NCBI GenBank assembly: GCA_047601745.1
Contig: JASGIS010000001.1
Span: 6,324,001 to 6,388,000 of the forward strand
Source: JAKPAM01 sp047601745
Lineage (GTDB): Bacteria > Pseudomonadota > Gammaproteobacteria > Burkholderiales > Burkholderiaceae_E
Reading direction: 5' to 3'
Length of the DNA: 64,000 nucleotides
Positions 1 through 7,646 of the stretch are shown piece by piece. A model generated the notes under the pieces. The model had not been told where the DNA came from. It did no database searches and was given only the letters and a program-made list of their open reading frames with translations. How positions within the stretch are numbered: position 1 is the first letter of the stretch; every line of letters starts with the position of its first letter. Both the position numbers and the translations under genes were made by a program.

Positions 1-372
1 GCGCACGACGACGCCGTCCAGATGATGCATGACGTAGAAATCGCGCTCGTTGACGGCCGGATCCTGGCACAGGCCGACCAGCGCCGGCACCGGCACGTCG
101 GTGTCGGCCAGCGCGGCCATGATCCGGAACTCGCGGGCCACGTCGTGCGCGCTGGGCAGCAGTTTGCCCAGCGGCGGACGGCGCAGCACGAAGCGCCGCC
201 CATCGGCGTCGGTCACCGCGAACGTCATGTTCGAGCGCCCGCCGGCGATCAGCTTGAACTGCAGCGGCAGCGTCACCGTCGTGTGCCCGGCGATCCAGGC
301 CGACACGCGTGGCGCGTCGATCCCCTCGATCGGGCGCGCCGCGCCGGCGTCGGGTCTTGTCGAATCCGTCAT
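1..372 (-). CDS. Phosphotransferase (APH-fold) family protein, N-terminal part only
   Basis: The first 124 codons of a gene that runs off the left edge of the window. The reading frame starts at an ATG (complement of 370-372). It carries the typical opening of the COG3173/APH kinase-like family: a beta-strand segment FKLIAGGRSNMTF (a glycine-rich nucleotide loop analogue) near residues 43-55, then the strand RRFVLRRPP near residues 63-71, and REFRIMAAL near 86-94. In Burkholderiales, proteins of this family commonly sit beside acyl-CoA dehydrogenases and SDR enzymes in acyl-CoA catabolic clusters; their substrate is not established. It follows the SDR gene by 9 bases on the same strand, so the two are probably co-transcribed. 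The C-terminal catalytic HxD region lies outside the window and cannot be checked. Confidence 0.85.
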   Translation of the reverse strand, partial: MTDSTRPDAGAARPIEGIDAPRVSAWIAGHTTVTLPLQFKLIAGGRSNMTFAVTDADGRRFVLRRPPLGKLLPSAHDVAREFRIMAALADTDVPVPALVGLCQDPAVNERDFYVMHHLDGVVVR

Positions 373-381
373 GCGTCTTTC

Positions 382-1143
382 TCAGTCGATGGCTTGCGCC
401 TGCGAAACATAACCCCGGTTCCACGTCGGGCTGATCGTCAGATCATTGATGCACACGTGCGCGGGCAGGCGCGCGAGGAACAGCACCAGTTCGCCGCAAT
501 CGTCGGGCTGCACCATCTTCGCCCGATCCTCGGCGCTGACCGGAACCGGCCGCTTGTCGAGGATCGGCGTAGCGACCTCGCCCGGACAGACGGCGGTCGC
601 GCGGATGCCGTGGATGCACTCCTCGACGTTCAGGCTCTCGGTCATCGCGTTGACGCCGAACTTGGCGGCGCTGTACGCCGGCCCGGTCAGCGTGCTGACG
701 CGCCTGCCGGCCACCGACGAGACGTTGATGATCAAGCCGTCGCGCTGGCGGCGCATGATCGGCAGCACCGCGTGGCAGCAATAGAACACGCCGTCCAGGT
801 CGATGCGAACGACCTGGTCCCAGTCGGATCGCGCCAGATGCTTCCAGTTGCGCTTCGGCACGTTCAGGCCGGCGCTGTTGACGACGACGTCGAGCCGCCG
901 CTCCTGCGCGTCGATCCCGGCGACGACGTCGGCGACGGCCTGCGCGTCGCTGACGTCGAGCGGCGCGACGCGCGCCTGTCCGCCGGCGCCGCGGATCGCA
1001 TCCGCGACCTCGTCGAGCGCCGCCCGGCGGCGGCCCGACAGCACGACCCGCATGCCCGCTCCGGCCAGCGCGCGCGCCGCCGCCGCGCCGATTCCCGATC
1101 CGGCGCCCGTCACCCAGGCGACCTTGTCCTTCAGATCCCTCAT
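382..1143 (-). CDS. SDR family NAD(P)-dependent oxidoreductase
   Basis: A 253-residue classical short-chain dehydrogenase/reductase with all family signatures: TGAGSGIG nucleotide loop at residues 12-19, Asp63 in the adenine-binding DV motif, NSAG at 89-92 (usual NNAG), catalytic Ser at 142/143, and the YSAAK catalytic motif with Tyr157 and Lys161. This is a soluble cytoplasmic alcohol/ketone oxidoreductase. The substrate is not predictable from sequence, but neighbours (APH-fold protein, Bug receptor, divergent CoA-transferase) suggest a hydroxyacyl or aliphatic acid pathway. A clear ribosome binding site (GCAGGAGG) precedes the ATG at 1143. It lies 88 bases downstream of the Bug receptor gene on the same strand. 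Confidence 0.9.
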   Translation of the reverse strand: MRDLKDKVAWVTGAGSGIGAAAARALAGAGMRVVLSGRRRAALDEVADAIRGAGGQARVAPLDVSDAQAVADVVAGIDAQERRLDVVVNSAGLNVPKRNWKHLARSDWDQVVRIDLDGVFYCCHAVLPIMRRQRDGLIINVSSVAGRRVSTLTGPAYSAAKFGVNAMTESLNVEECIHGIRATAVCPGEVATPILDKRPVPVSAEDRAKMVQPDDCGELVLFLARLPAHVCINDLTISPTWNRGYVSQAQAID

Positions 1144-1231
1144 CGCTGTCCTCCTGCGGCGCCCGAAGCGCCGTTCGCATCGATACCGGTCCGCCCGCCG
1201 GCGTGGGCTCGATCTTCGTGTGAACAGACCC

Positions 1232-2293
1232 CTAGTCGAGCCTGATCCCGTTCTGCTTGATCACGCGCTTCCACTTCTCGGTCTCGCGCTGCAGGTACGC
1301 TTCGTACTCCTGCACGCCGGTGGCCAGCGGCGTGATGCCGTCGGCCAGCATCTTCTCGGTCACGTTCGGCTGCGCGACGGCGGCCTTCATCGCCGCGTTC
1401 AGCTTGTCGATGATGTCGGCCGGCGTACCCGCCGGCACGTGCAGCCCGACGTGCGACGTGGCCTCGTAGCCGCTGATCGTATCGGCCACCGTCGGAATCT
1501 CCGGATAGCGCGGCGCGCGCGCCGGCCCGGTGACCGCGATCATCCGGACCTTGCCGGCCTTGACCTGCGGCTCGCCGATGAAGACCGATCCGACCATCAT
1601 GTCGGCCTGCCCGCCGATCAGATCGACCATCGCCGGCTGCTCGCCCTTGTATGGGATGTGCACCATGTCGATGCCGCCCATCGTCTTCAGCAGTTCGCCG
1701 GCCATGTGGTTGGGACTGCCGGCGCCGGGCGAACTGAACGAGACCTTGCCCGGATTGGCCTTGGCATAAGCGACCAGTTCGGCGATGTTCGTGACCGGCA
1801 GCTTGGGACCGAGCAGGATCGACAGCTCGACGCGATGCACGAGGCCGACCGGCGCCAGGTCGCGCGGCGAATAAGGCAGCTTCGGTTCGAGCAGCGGCAT
1901 CAGCACGGTCGGCCCGGTCGTGCAGAAGCAGACCGTGTAGCCGTCGGGAGCGGACTTGGCGACGACGTCGGCGCCGATCGCCCCCGACGCGCCCGGCCGG
2001 TTCTCGACGACCACCGGCTGGCCGAGCGTCTTGGCCATCTCGCCGGCCAGCAGCCGCGCCATCGCATCGGTGGGCCCGCCGGCCGCATAGGGCGCGATCA
2101 GCCTGACCGGATGCGAGGGGTAAGTCTGGGCGCCGGCCGGCCCGCAGGCGCCCGCCCACGTCGCCAGCGCCACCAGCGAAGCGCCGGCCCACGCCGCCCA
2201 TCGGCGAAGCCGGCGACGCGGGTACACGTCGGACGCCTCGCTCGCGGCGCCTGCCGCACGCGCCCGATCGGGGCGGATCGAACGATCCTGCAT
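1232..2293 (-). CDS. Bug-type tripartite tricarboxylate transporter receptor (periplasmic)
   Basis: A 353-residue periplasmic solute receptor of the Bug/TctC family, which is greatly expanded in Burkholderiales. After an unusually long basic N-region and a hydrophobic segment ending in AGAQ, the mature part begins YPSHPVRLIAPYAAGGPTD, the classic Bug opening. Family motifs GQPVVVENRPGASG, APDGYT, PYKGEQPAM and the C-terminal PAGTPADIIDKLNAA follow. The start at 2293 is chosen because AAGGAGA stands 7 bases upstream; the frame is open further 5' but without a ribosome site. No TctA/TctB membrane subunits are present nearby, which is common for these orphan receptors. The ligand is unknown; carboxylates are typical. 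Confidence 0.9.
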   Translation of the reverse strand: MQDRSIRPDRARAAGAASEASDVYPRRRLRRWAAWAGASLVALATWAGACGPAGAQTYPSHPVRLIAPYAAGGPTDAMARLLAGEMAKTLGQPVVVENRPGASGAIGADVVAKSAPDGYTVCFCTTGPTVLMPLLEPKLPYSPRDLAPVGLVHRVELSILLGPKLPVTNIAELVAYAKANPGKVSFSSPGAGSPNHMAGELLKTMGGIDMVHIPYKGEQPAMVDLIGGQADMMVGSVFIGEPQVKAGKVRMIAVTGPARAPRYPEIPTVADTISGYEATSHVGLHVPAGTPADIIDKLNAAMKAAVAQPNVTEKMLADGITPLATGVQEYEAYLQRETEKWKRVIKQNGIRLD

Positions 2294-2432
2294 GAGTCTG
2301 TCTCCTTGATCGCCGCCCCTGCGCCGGGGAGGCTTGCGTCGTTCGCGACGATGCGTCGCATCGCCGCCGCATGGTACAACGCGCGCCACCGCCGACCGCG
2401 GCGGGTTCATTGTGCAATACGCGCGGCATCCT

Positions 2433-2461
2433 TTGGCGCGGGCAGGCAGGTTCGGTACGAT
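2433..2461 (+). promoter_or_regulatory. Candidate sigma-70 promoter for the CoA-transferase/TRAP receptor pair
   Basis: TTGGCG (2433-2438), a 17-base spacer, then TACGAT (2456-2461). Each hexamer matches 4 of 6 consensus bases at ideal spacing, inside the divergent region between the Bug receptor and the CoA-transferase. Assigned by eye only. Confidence 0.35.
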
Positions 2462-2501
2462 GGCGACCGGACAGTGAGGAGAGCCGATGCGAGGAGACAC
2501 C

Positions 2502-2564
2502 ATGCGCGCCGACCCGATGCCGATCGACGCCCCGACCGCCGCCGAGGCTCGCGATGCGCGATGA
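2502..2564 (+). other. Possible 20-codon minicistron overlapping the CoA-transferase start
   Basis: An ATG at 2502 is preceded by a strong ribosome site (GAGGAG, 2491-2496) and opens a 20-codon frame ending at a TGA (2562-2564) that lies just inside the CoA-transferase, whose own ATG is at 2554. The CoA-transferase start itself has no good ribosome site. This looks like translational coupling through a leader peptide. A sequencing frameshift that hides a longer N-terminus is the alternative. Confidence 0.3.
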
Positions 2565-3771
2565 CGCCGACGACGCGCTGCCGTTCGCGGGCCTGAAGGT
2601 CATCGACTGCGCGAGCTTCATCGCCGCGCCGTGCGCGGCCACCGTACTGTCGGACTTCGGGGCCGACGTGATCAAGATCGAGCCGCTCGAAGGCGATGCT
2701 TATCGCGAGCTGTACCGGATGCCCGGCATGCCCGCGATCGACCGCAACTTCGCGTGGGATCTGGACTCGCGCAACAAGCGCAGCATCGCGCTGGATCTGA
2801 AATCGCCCGACGCGCTGGCGGTGCTGCACAAACTGGTCGCGCAGGCCGACGTGTTCATCACCAATCTTCCGCTGCCGGCGCGCAGCAGGCTGAACATCGG
2901 CTATGAAGCGCTCGGTCCGCTGAATCCGCGGATGATCTATGCGTCGTTCACCGCTTATGGCGAGAACGGACCCGAGGCGCACAAGACCGGATTCGATTCG
3001 ACCGCTTACTGGGCGCGGTCCGGGCTGATGGACCTGATGCGCGCCGACCACCGGACCCCGCCGGCGCGCTCGGTCGCCGGTTTCGGCGATCATCCGAGCG
3101 GCATGGCGCTGTATGGCGCGATCGTCACCGCGCTGTACCGACGCCTGACGACCGGACGCGGCGGTCTGGTCGACTCCTCGCTGCTGGCCAACGGACTGTG
3201 GGCCAACAGCTTCCTGGCGCAGGCCAGACTCTACGGCGCGACGATCCCGCCGCGCCCGCCGCGCGAACTGGCGGCCAACTCGCTGACCAACGGCTACCGC
3301 TGCGGCGACGGCCGCTGGCTGAACCTGGTCCTGCTCAACGAAGCGCGGCAGTTCCGGCCGCTGCTCGAGGCGATGGGCCGTCCGGAGCTGGCCGACGATC
3401 CGCGCTTCGCGACGCAGATGGCGCGCTTCGAGAACGCGCCGGCGCTGACGCGGATCTTCGACGAACTGTTCGCCGAGCACGACCTGGCCGAATGGCGCCA
3501 GCGCTTCGATGCGGCCGGCATCACGTTCGGCATCGTCGGGACGCTCGACGACATCCTGCACGACGAACAGATGCGCTCGGTCGAGGCGGTGGTACCCGGC
3601 CACGACGGCGTGTCGATGACAATCAACAGCCCGATCAACATCGAAGGCGTCCGGAAGGTCGCCCCCGGTCCCGCGCCGGCCGTCGGCGAACACGGCGCCG
3701 AGATCCTGCGCGAAGTCGGCTATGGCGACGCCGAGATCCAGCGGCTGCGCGACCTGAAAGTCCTGCTCTGA
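2554..3771 (+). CDS. CaiB/BaiF family (class III) CoA-transferase
   Basis: A 405-residue class III CoA-transferase, which moves CoA between carboxylic acids through an aspartyl-CoA anhydride. The start MRDDADDALPFAGLKVIDCA matches the usual family opening ('GLKVLD'). FGADVIKIEP (35-44) and DLKSPDAL (81-88) are family motifs, and the catalytic Asp is Asp179 in GFGDHPSGM. The ATG at 2554 is the only plausible in-frame start, but it lacks its own ribosome site and overlaps a small upstream frame. The TRAP receptor gene follows after 10 bases, so the pair is likely an operon for uptake and CoA activation of an organic acid. The exact acid is unknown. Confidence 0.9.
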   Translation: MRDDADDALPFAGLKVIDCASFIAAPCAATVLSDFGADVIKIEPLEGDAYRELYRMPGMPAIDRNFAWDLDSRNKRSIALDLKSPDALAVLHKLVAQADVFITNLPLPARSRLNIGYEALGPLNPRMIYASFTAYGENGPEAHKTGFDSTAYWARSGLMDLMRADHRTPPARSVAGFGDHPSGMALYGAIVTALYRRLTTGRGGLVDSSLLANGLWANSFLAQARLYGATIPPRPPRELAANSLTNGYRCGDGRWLNLVLLNEARQFRPLLEAMGRPELADDPRFATQMARFENAPALTRIFDELFAEHDLAEWRQRFDAAGITFGIVGTLDDILHDEQMRSVEAVVPGHDGVSMTINSPINIEGVRKVAPGPAPAVGEHGAEILREVGYGDAEIQRLRDLKVLL

Positions 3772-3781
3772 GGAGTCTGCG

Positions 3782-4783
3782 ATGACCGTCCGCCGCCCGA
3801 AGTACCGCATGCGAATCCGGACCGCCGCCGCGACGATCGCCGCCGCCGTGCTGTCGCTGTGCGCGGCGGCGGCGCAGGCCGAAACCCTGAAGCTCGGCCA
3901 CGCGCTGATCGCGACCTCGCACTACGGCGTCGGCACCGCCGTGTTCGCGTCCGAAGTCGACAAGCGCAGCGGCGGCCGTCTGAAGATCCAGGAGTTCCCG
4001 GCGTCGGCGCTCGGCGGCGAGCGCGAGATGATCGAAGCCGTGCAACTGGGCACGCTCGACCTGGTGCTGACGTCGACCGGGCCGGTCGGCAACTTCGTGC
4101 CCGAGACGCTGATCACCGACATCCCGTTCCTGTTCACCGACTACGAACACGCGCGGCGCACGCTGGACGGACCGATCGGCCAGGAGATCCTCGCCAAGTG
4201 CGAATCGCGCAACCTGGTCTGCCTGAACTGGTGGGAGAACGGCTTTCGCCACATCACCAACAACAAACACGCGGTTCGCACGCCCGACGACCTCAAGGGC
4301 CTCAAGCTGAGGACGATGGAAAATCCGGTGCACATGACCGCGTTCCGCGCGATGGGGGCCTTGCCCACGCCGATGGCGTTTCCGGAGCTGTACGGCGCGC
4401 TGCAGCAGGGGACGGTCGACGGGCAGGAGAACCCGATGCCGGTGATCCTGTCGTCGCGCTTCGCCCAGGTGCAGAAATACCTGTCGCTGACCGGGCACGT
4501 CTATTCGCCGGCGCTGCTGATCATGTCCCGCAGCGTGTACGACAAGCTGGGCAAGGACGATCAGGCGATCGTCCGCGAGGCGGCGCGGCTCGGCGCGGCC
4601 GCCAACCGGCAGAAGGTCCAGGCCGACGAGACCCGCGGTGTCGAGGCCGTGCGCAGCGCCGGCATGCAGGTGGTCACCGACATCGACCGCCGATCGTTCC
4701 AGCAGATCCTGCAGCCCGCTTACGCCGAATACGCGAAGCGATTCGGCCAGGCGAACATCGATCGCCTGCGCAACGCGCGTTGA
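3782..4783 (+). CDS. TRAP transporter substrate-binding protein, DctP family
   Basis: A 333-residue periplasmic receptor of TRAP (DctP/TAXI-unrelated) type. A basic N-terminus and hydrophobic stretch (about residues 10-33) end in AQA, giving a signal peptide, with mature ETLKLGHALI. Family features are GGEREMIEAVQLGTLD (about 74-89), the ligand-binding region LKLRTMENPVH (about 176-186), and ALQQGTVDGQENP (about 205-217). TGAGGAG overlaps the preceding stop and serves as ribosome site. No dctQ or dctM gene is in the window, so its membrane partner must be elsewhere or it is orphan. Binds an organic acid, judging from the family and the upstream CoA-transferase. Confidence 0.92.
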   Translation: MTVRRPKYRMRIRTAAATIAAAVLSLCAAAAQAETLKLGHALIATSHYGVGTAVFASEVDKRSGGRLKIQEFPASALGGEREMIEAVQLGTLDLVLTSTGPVGNFVPETLITDIPFLFTDYEHARRTLDGPIGQEILAKCESRNLVCLNWWENGFRHITNNKHAVRTPDDLKGLKLRTMENPVHMTAFRAMGALPTPMAFPELYGALQQGTVDGQENPMPVILSSRFAQVQKYLSLTGHVYSPALLIMSRSVYDKLGKDDQAIVREAARLGAAANRQKVQADETRGVEAVRSAGMQVVTDIDRRSFQQILQPAYAEYAKRFGQANIDRLRNAR

Positions 4784-4860
4784 CGATCGGGCCGGGGCGG
4801 GCCGAAGCCGGACGCCCGATCGGGGCGCAGCCGGCGCCGGACCGGGGCGGGATTCCTCGA

Positions 4861-4866
4861 TACAAT
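4861..4866 (+). promoter_or_regulatory. Candidate -10 element upstream of the methyltransferase
   Basis: TACAAT, 36 bases before the proposed GTG start of the methyltransferase. The same hexamer stands just upstream of two other genes in this window. No convincing -35 is seen at 16-18 bases. Confidence 0.25.
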
Positions 4867-4902
4867 CGCTGCTCTCCCGTTTCGCCGAGTCTTCCTTCGA
4901 CT

Positions 4903-5448
4903 GTGGCCTGCCTCGATTTCCTCCGGCACTTCGCGCGCAACCCGGCAATGGTCGGCGCGGTGGCACCTTCCTCGAAGGGCCTGGCCCGCGCCATGGCACG
5001 GGGCGCCGACGAGGCCGATTTCGTCGTCGAGCTCGGCGCGGGCACCGGCGCCATCACCCGCGAACTCGTGCAGCGCTGCCGCCCCGATCGGCTGGCCATC
5101 GTCGAGCCCGACCCCACGGCCGCCCGCCGCCTGCGTCACCTGTTCCCGCACAGCCTGGTGCTGGCCTGCTGCGTGCACGAGGCGCCGAGCTTCTTCGCGT
5201 CGCTGCCCGACGACGTGCTGCTGGTCTCGTCACTGCCGTTCCGCTCGCTGCCCCGGCACGTGATCGCGCCGACGATCGACCTGCTGCTCGGCGTGCTGGA
5301 CCACGGCGACCGGCGCCGGCTCGTCCAGTACACGTATCACCCGCGCGCGCCGTTCGACGTGCCGCACGATTTCAGGTGGCGTCGGCGCGAGCGCGTGCTG
5401 CGCAACCTGCCGCCCGCCGGCATCTGGGAACTGACGGGCCGCGGCTAG
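4903..5448 (+). CDS. PmtA-like class I SAM-dependent methyltransferase
   Basis: A 181-residue SAM-dependent methyltransferase resembling COG3963 (phospholipid N-methyltransferase). The N-terminal segment FLRHFARNPAMVGAVAPSS is the hallmark of this group, followed by SAM motif I VVELGAGTGAITREL (about 38-52) and the acidic IVEPDP (about 66-71). The family methylates phosphatidylethanolamine to phosphatidylcholine or acts on other small substrates, at the inner face of the membrane; the substrate here is inference. The start is taken as GTG 4903, in the usual position relative to the FLRHF motif; no strong ribosome site is visible and ATG 4948 would be too short. The stop codon lies inside a long palindrome. 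Confidence 0.75.
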   Translation: MACLDFLRHFARNPAMVGAVAPSSKGLARAMARGADEADFVVELGAGTGAITRELVQRCRPDRLAIVEPDPTAARRLRHLFPHSLVLACCVHEAPSFFASLPDDVLLVSSLPFRSLPRHVIAPTIDLLLGVLDHGDRRRLVQYTYHPRAPFDVPHDFRWRRRERVLRNLPPAGIWELTGRG

Positions 5449-5495
5449 TGTCGTGAATCAGAATTTCTTCGGCGAACTTCTGATTCACGACACTA
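5446..5495. repeat. Long palindrome between convergent genes (possible bidirectional terminator)
   Basis: A 17-bp perfect inverted repeat (arms 5447-5463 and 5478-5494, AGTGTCGTGAATCAGAA) that extends inward, after one mismatch, by TTC/GAA around a TTCGGC loop. It overlaps the TAG stop of the methyltransferase and faces the helicase gene end. No T-run follows on either strand, so it is either a factor-dependent terminator or a mobile repeat unit rather than a standard intrinsic terminator. Confidence 0.6.
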
Positions 5496-5517
5496 AACGC
5501 TGACGAGGTGCCCGTCC

Positions 5518-5540
5518 GGACCAGCGCGTCGCGCTGGTCC
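5518..5540. other. Second hairpin in the convergent spacer
   Basis: GGACCAGCGC (5518-5527) and its exact complement (5531-5540) around a 3-base loop. A very stable stem without a following T-run, directly before the 14-bp tandem array at the 3' end of the helicase gene. Confidence 0.5.
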
Positions 5541-5638
5541 GCGGGTTCGGCCTCGCGGGTTCGGCCCCGTGGATTCAGCCTCGCGGATTCGACCGCGAGG
5601 ATTCGTCCGCGGGGACTCGACCGGGACGATTCAGCCGC
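5541..5638. repeat. Degenerate 14-bp tandem repeat, seven units
   Basis: Seven consecutive 14-base units with the approximate form GCGG(A/G)TTCG(A/G)CC(N)C, starting gcgggttcggcctc, gcgggttcggcccc, gtggattcagcctc. The array ends at the stop codon of the helicase gene. A 14-base period is not a multiple of three, so it is not a protein repeat. Confidence 0.75.
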
Positions 5639-7136
5639 GGCGATCGCGCCACGGTGCCCGCCCGCCGGGTGCGGCGGCACGGGCGGCATGGGGCGCCGCG
5701 TGAGGACGCGAACGCGGACCGCGCGAAGCGCCGTCCGCCCCGCGTCCGTCGAAAGGCCGCCGGGCGTCGTGCCCGCGGGCCTCGTGCGCTCCGCGCCCGT
5801 CATGGCCTTGCCGGTCTTGCCCGTACGACGCGTGGCCGTCCTGTCGCGGCGCACCGTACCCACGCCCGTCGTGTCCACGCCCGTCATGCCGACGGGCGTC
5901 GTGATGCGCGCGGCCGTCGTGGCCCCGCGCATCGTAGCGTCCCCCGCGGCGCGGGCCGCCGGGCCGGCCGGCCGGACGCGCGCTCGGCTGGAAGCGGGCT
6001 TCCAGACCGTCGATCTTGCTGACCTGCACCGGCTGGCCGATGAACTGCTCGATCCGCCGCATCGCGAACACGTCCTGCCGACCGACGAAGGACAGCGCCT
6101 GGCCCGAGGCGCCGGCGCGACCGGTGCGGCCGACGCGATGCACGTAGTCCTCGGCGTGACGGGGCAGATCGAAATTGATCACGTGCGTGATCGAGCTGAT
6201 GTCGAGTCCGCGGGCGGCCACGTCGGTGGCGACCAGCACCCGCCAGTCCTTGGCGCGCAGCCGCATGACGGCCCGCGCGCGCTCGCGCTGCGTCAGGTCG
6301 CCGTGCAGCGCGCCGACCGCGTGACCGTCGTTGTGCAGACGCTCGGCCAGTTGCTCGGCATCGCGCTTGGTCGACGTGAAGACGATCGCCTGGCCCAGTC
6401 CTTCGTCGGCCAGGCAGGCATCGAGCAATCGCAGCTTGTGATCGAGGCCGTCGCTGTAGATCACGTGCTGGTCGATCGGCTGCGCGTCGCGGGCGGCGCG
6501 CTCGATCTCGAGCCATTGCGGATCGCGCAGCAGGCGGTCGGCCAGCTCGCGCACGCTGTTCGACAGCGTGGCGGTGAAGCAGACGGTCTGGCGCTGCGCC
6601 GACAGATGGCGCGCGATCTCCTGCACGTCATCGGCGAAACCCATGTCCAGCATCCGGTCGGCTTCGTCCAGCACCAGGATCTCGACGCGCTCGAGGCCGA
6701 CCCGGCCGCTGCGCAACTGATCCATCAGGCGCCCCGGCGTCGCGACCAGCAGTTCGTGCGGCGCCGCGAGCTGGCGGTTCTGCCGGTGATAGGACTCGCC
6801 GCCGGTCACGCAGACCGTGCTGACCTGCCGCAGGCCCTGCGACAGCTCCTGCGCGGCCTTGGTGACCTGAGCGGCCAGCTCGCGGGTCGGCGTCAGGATC
6901 AGCACCCGGGGGCCGCGCCCGCGCGCGCCCGGCTGCGCGGCGACGCGCTGCAGCGCCGGCAACAGGAACGCGGCGGTCTTGCCGGTGCCGGTCGGCGCGC
7001 AGGCGATCAGATCACGGCCGGCCATCAGCACGGGCAACGCCTGCACCTGCACCGGCGTGGGGTTCTCGTAGCCGAGACGGGTCAAGGTTTGCAGGAAAGG
7101 CGCGACAACGCCCAGATCGGAAAAAGCGGTACTCAT
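5631..7136 (-). CDS. DEAD-box ATP-dependent RNA helicase, RhlE-like, with a long Arg/Gly/His tail
   Basis: A 501-residue DEAD-box helicase that unwinds RNA duplexes using ATP in ribosome assembly or mRNA decay. The motifs occur in order: Q-motif around GYENPTPVQ (22-30), Walker A APTGTGKT (47-54), PTRELA (83-88), TPGR (133-136), DEAD (157-160), TAT (188-190, usually SAT), IVFTSTK, ATDVAARGLD and HRVGRTGRAG. A tail of roughly 125 residues is low complexity, with repeats such as RGHDGRGHDGRGYG, as in RNA-binding tails of cold-adaptive helicases. The start at 7136 has GGAG 8 bases upstream. It is followed downstream by a 14-bp tandem repeat and two palindromes, and preceded by an unusually long structured leader. 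Confidence 0.93.
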   Translation of the reverse strand: MSTAFSDLGVVAPFLQTLTRLGYENPTPVQVQALPVLMAGRDLIACAPTGTGKTAAFLLPALQRVAAQPGARGRGPRVLILTPTRELAAQVTKAAQELSQGLRQVSTVCVTGGESYHRQNRQLAAPHELLVATPGRLMDQLRSGRVGLERVEILVLDEADRMLDMGFADDVQEIARHLSAQRQTVCFTATLSNSVRELADRLLRDPQWLEIERAARDAQPIDQHVIYSDGLDHKLRLLDACLADEGLGQAIVFTSTKRDAEQLAERLHNDGHAVGALHGDLTQRERARAVMRLRAKDWRVLVATDVAARGLDISSITHVINFDLPRHAEDYVHRVGRTGRAGASGQALSFVGRQDVFAMRRIEQFIGQPVQVSKIDGLEARFQPSARPAGRPGGPRRGGRYDARGHDGRAHHDARRHDGRGHDGRGYGAPRQDGHASYGQDRQGHDGRGAHEARGHDARRPFDGRGADGASRGPRSRPHAAPHAARAAAPGGRAPWRDRRG

Positions 7137-7350
7137 CAAACACTCCAGGCACGACGCCGTCCGATGACCGGCAGGCGGCCGCGCTCTCCCGTCCGGCATC
7201 GCGGATCGATGGGAAGCGTGCGGCCGTCCGCGCTTGCGGCCAGCCGAACCCCATCCCCGAAGGGAAAGGCAGGCAGCCACCCGCGTGCGGGAGACGGTCG
7301 GGACGACGGGCAATCGGAAAGCGTCCCATACCAAACGGCAAGCGGGACGA

Positions 7351-7468
7351 AGCGTCGAAAACGCGGGCATCGACGCTAACCGGAAGCGGATCGGCGGCGT
7401 ACCCCGGTTCCCTGCCGGGAACGGAGCGCGCTACGGACGGTCATCACGCCAACGCGGCGTCGATGACC
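7351..7468. other. Stem-loops in the helicase leader
   Basis: Two strong inverted repeats: AGCGTCGA/TCGACGCT (7351-7358 with 7370-7377, 11-base loop), and GGTCATC-ACGCC/GGCGT-GATGACC (7439-7450 with 7456-7468, one bulged base, 5-base loop), with a weaker GTTCCC/GGGAAC hairpin (7407-7422) between them. If transcription starts near 7610 on the minus strand they are in the 5' leader of the helicase mRNA. Confidence 0.45.
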
Positions 7469-7522
7469 CCGGCCGCCCGGTGATGCATGGGCGGCGATCG
7501 CGAGGAGGCCAGAGTGCGATGG

Positions 7523-7540
7523 AAAATCGGCTTTCGCCGA
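7523..7540 (-). terminator. Weak intrinsic-terminator-like hairpin in the helicase leader
   Basis: Read on the minus strand: TCGGC, a GAAA tetraloop, GCCGA, then TTTT. The stem is short and the T-run only four, so termination would be partial at best. It lies about 390 bases upstream of the helicase start and about 80 downstream of a candidate promoter. Confidence 0.3.
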
Positions 7541-7616
7541 CCCTGCCCCCGAACGATTCCACCCGAAGGCGGCTCGATCGGCCAGGGCAATGGCTATGAC
7601 GTAGGCCAAGCTTTCG

Positions 7617-7646
7617 ATTATGCCATGGCTCTTGCAGAAAGTTCAA
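7617..7646 (-). promoter_or_regulatory. Candidate promoter for the helicase leader
   Basis: On the minus strand TTGAAC (7646-7641), an 18-base spacer, then CATAAT (7622-7617), which matches 5 of 6 bases of the -10 consensus. This would give a leader of about 475 bases before the helicase ATG. Confidence 0.35.

Noticed and set aside
7376..7609. 77-codon frame on the minus strand in the helicase leader
   Set aside because: No ribosome site, no recognisable protein, and overlaps the hairpins and terminator-like stem.
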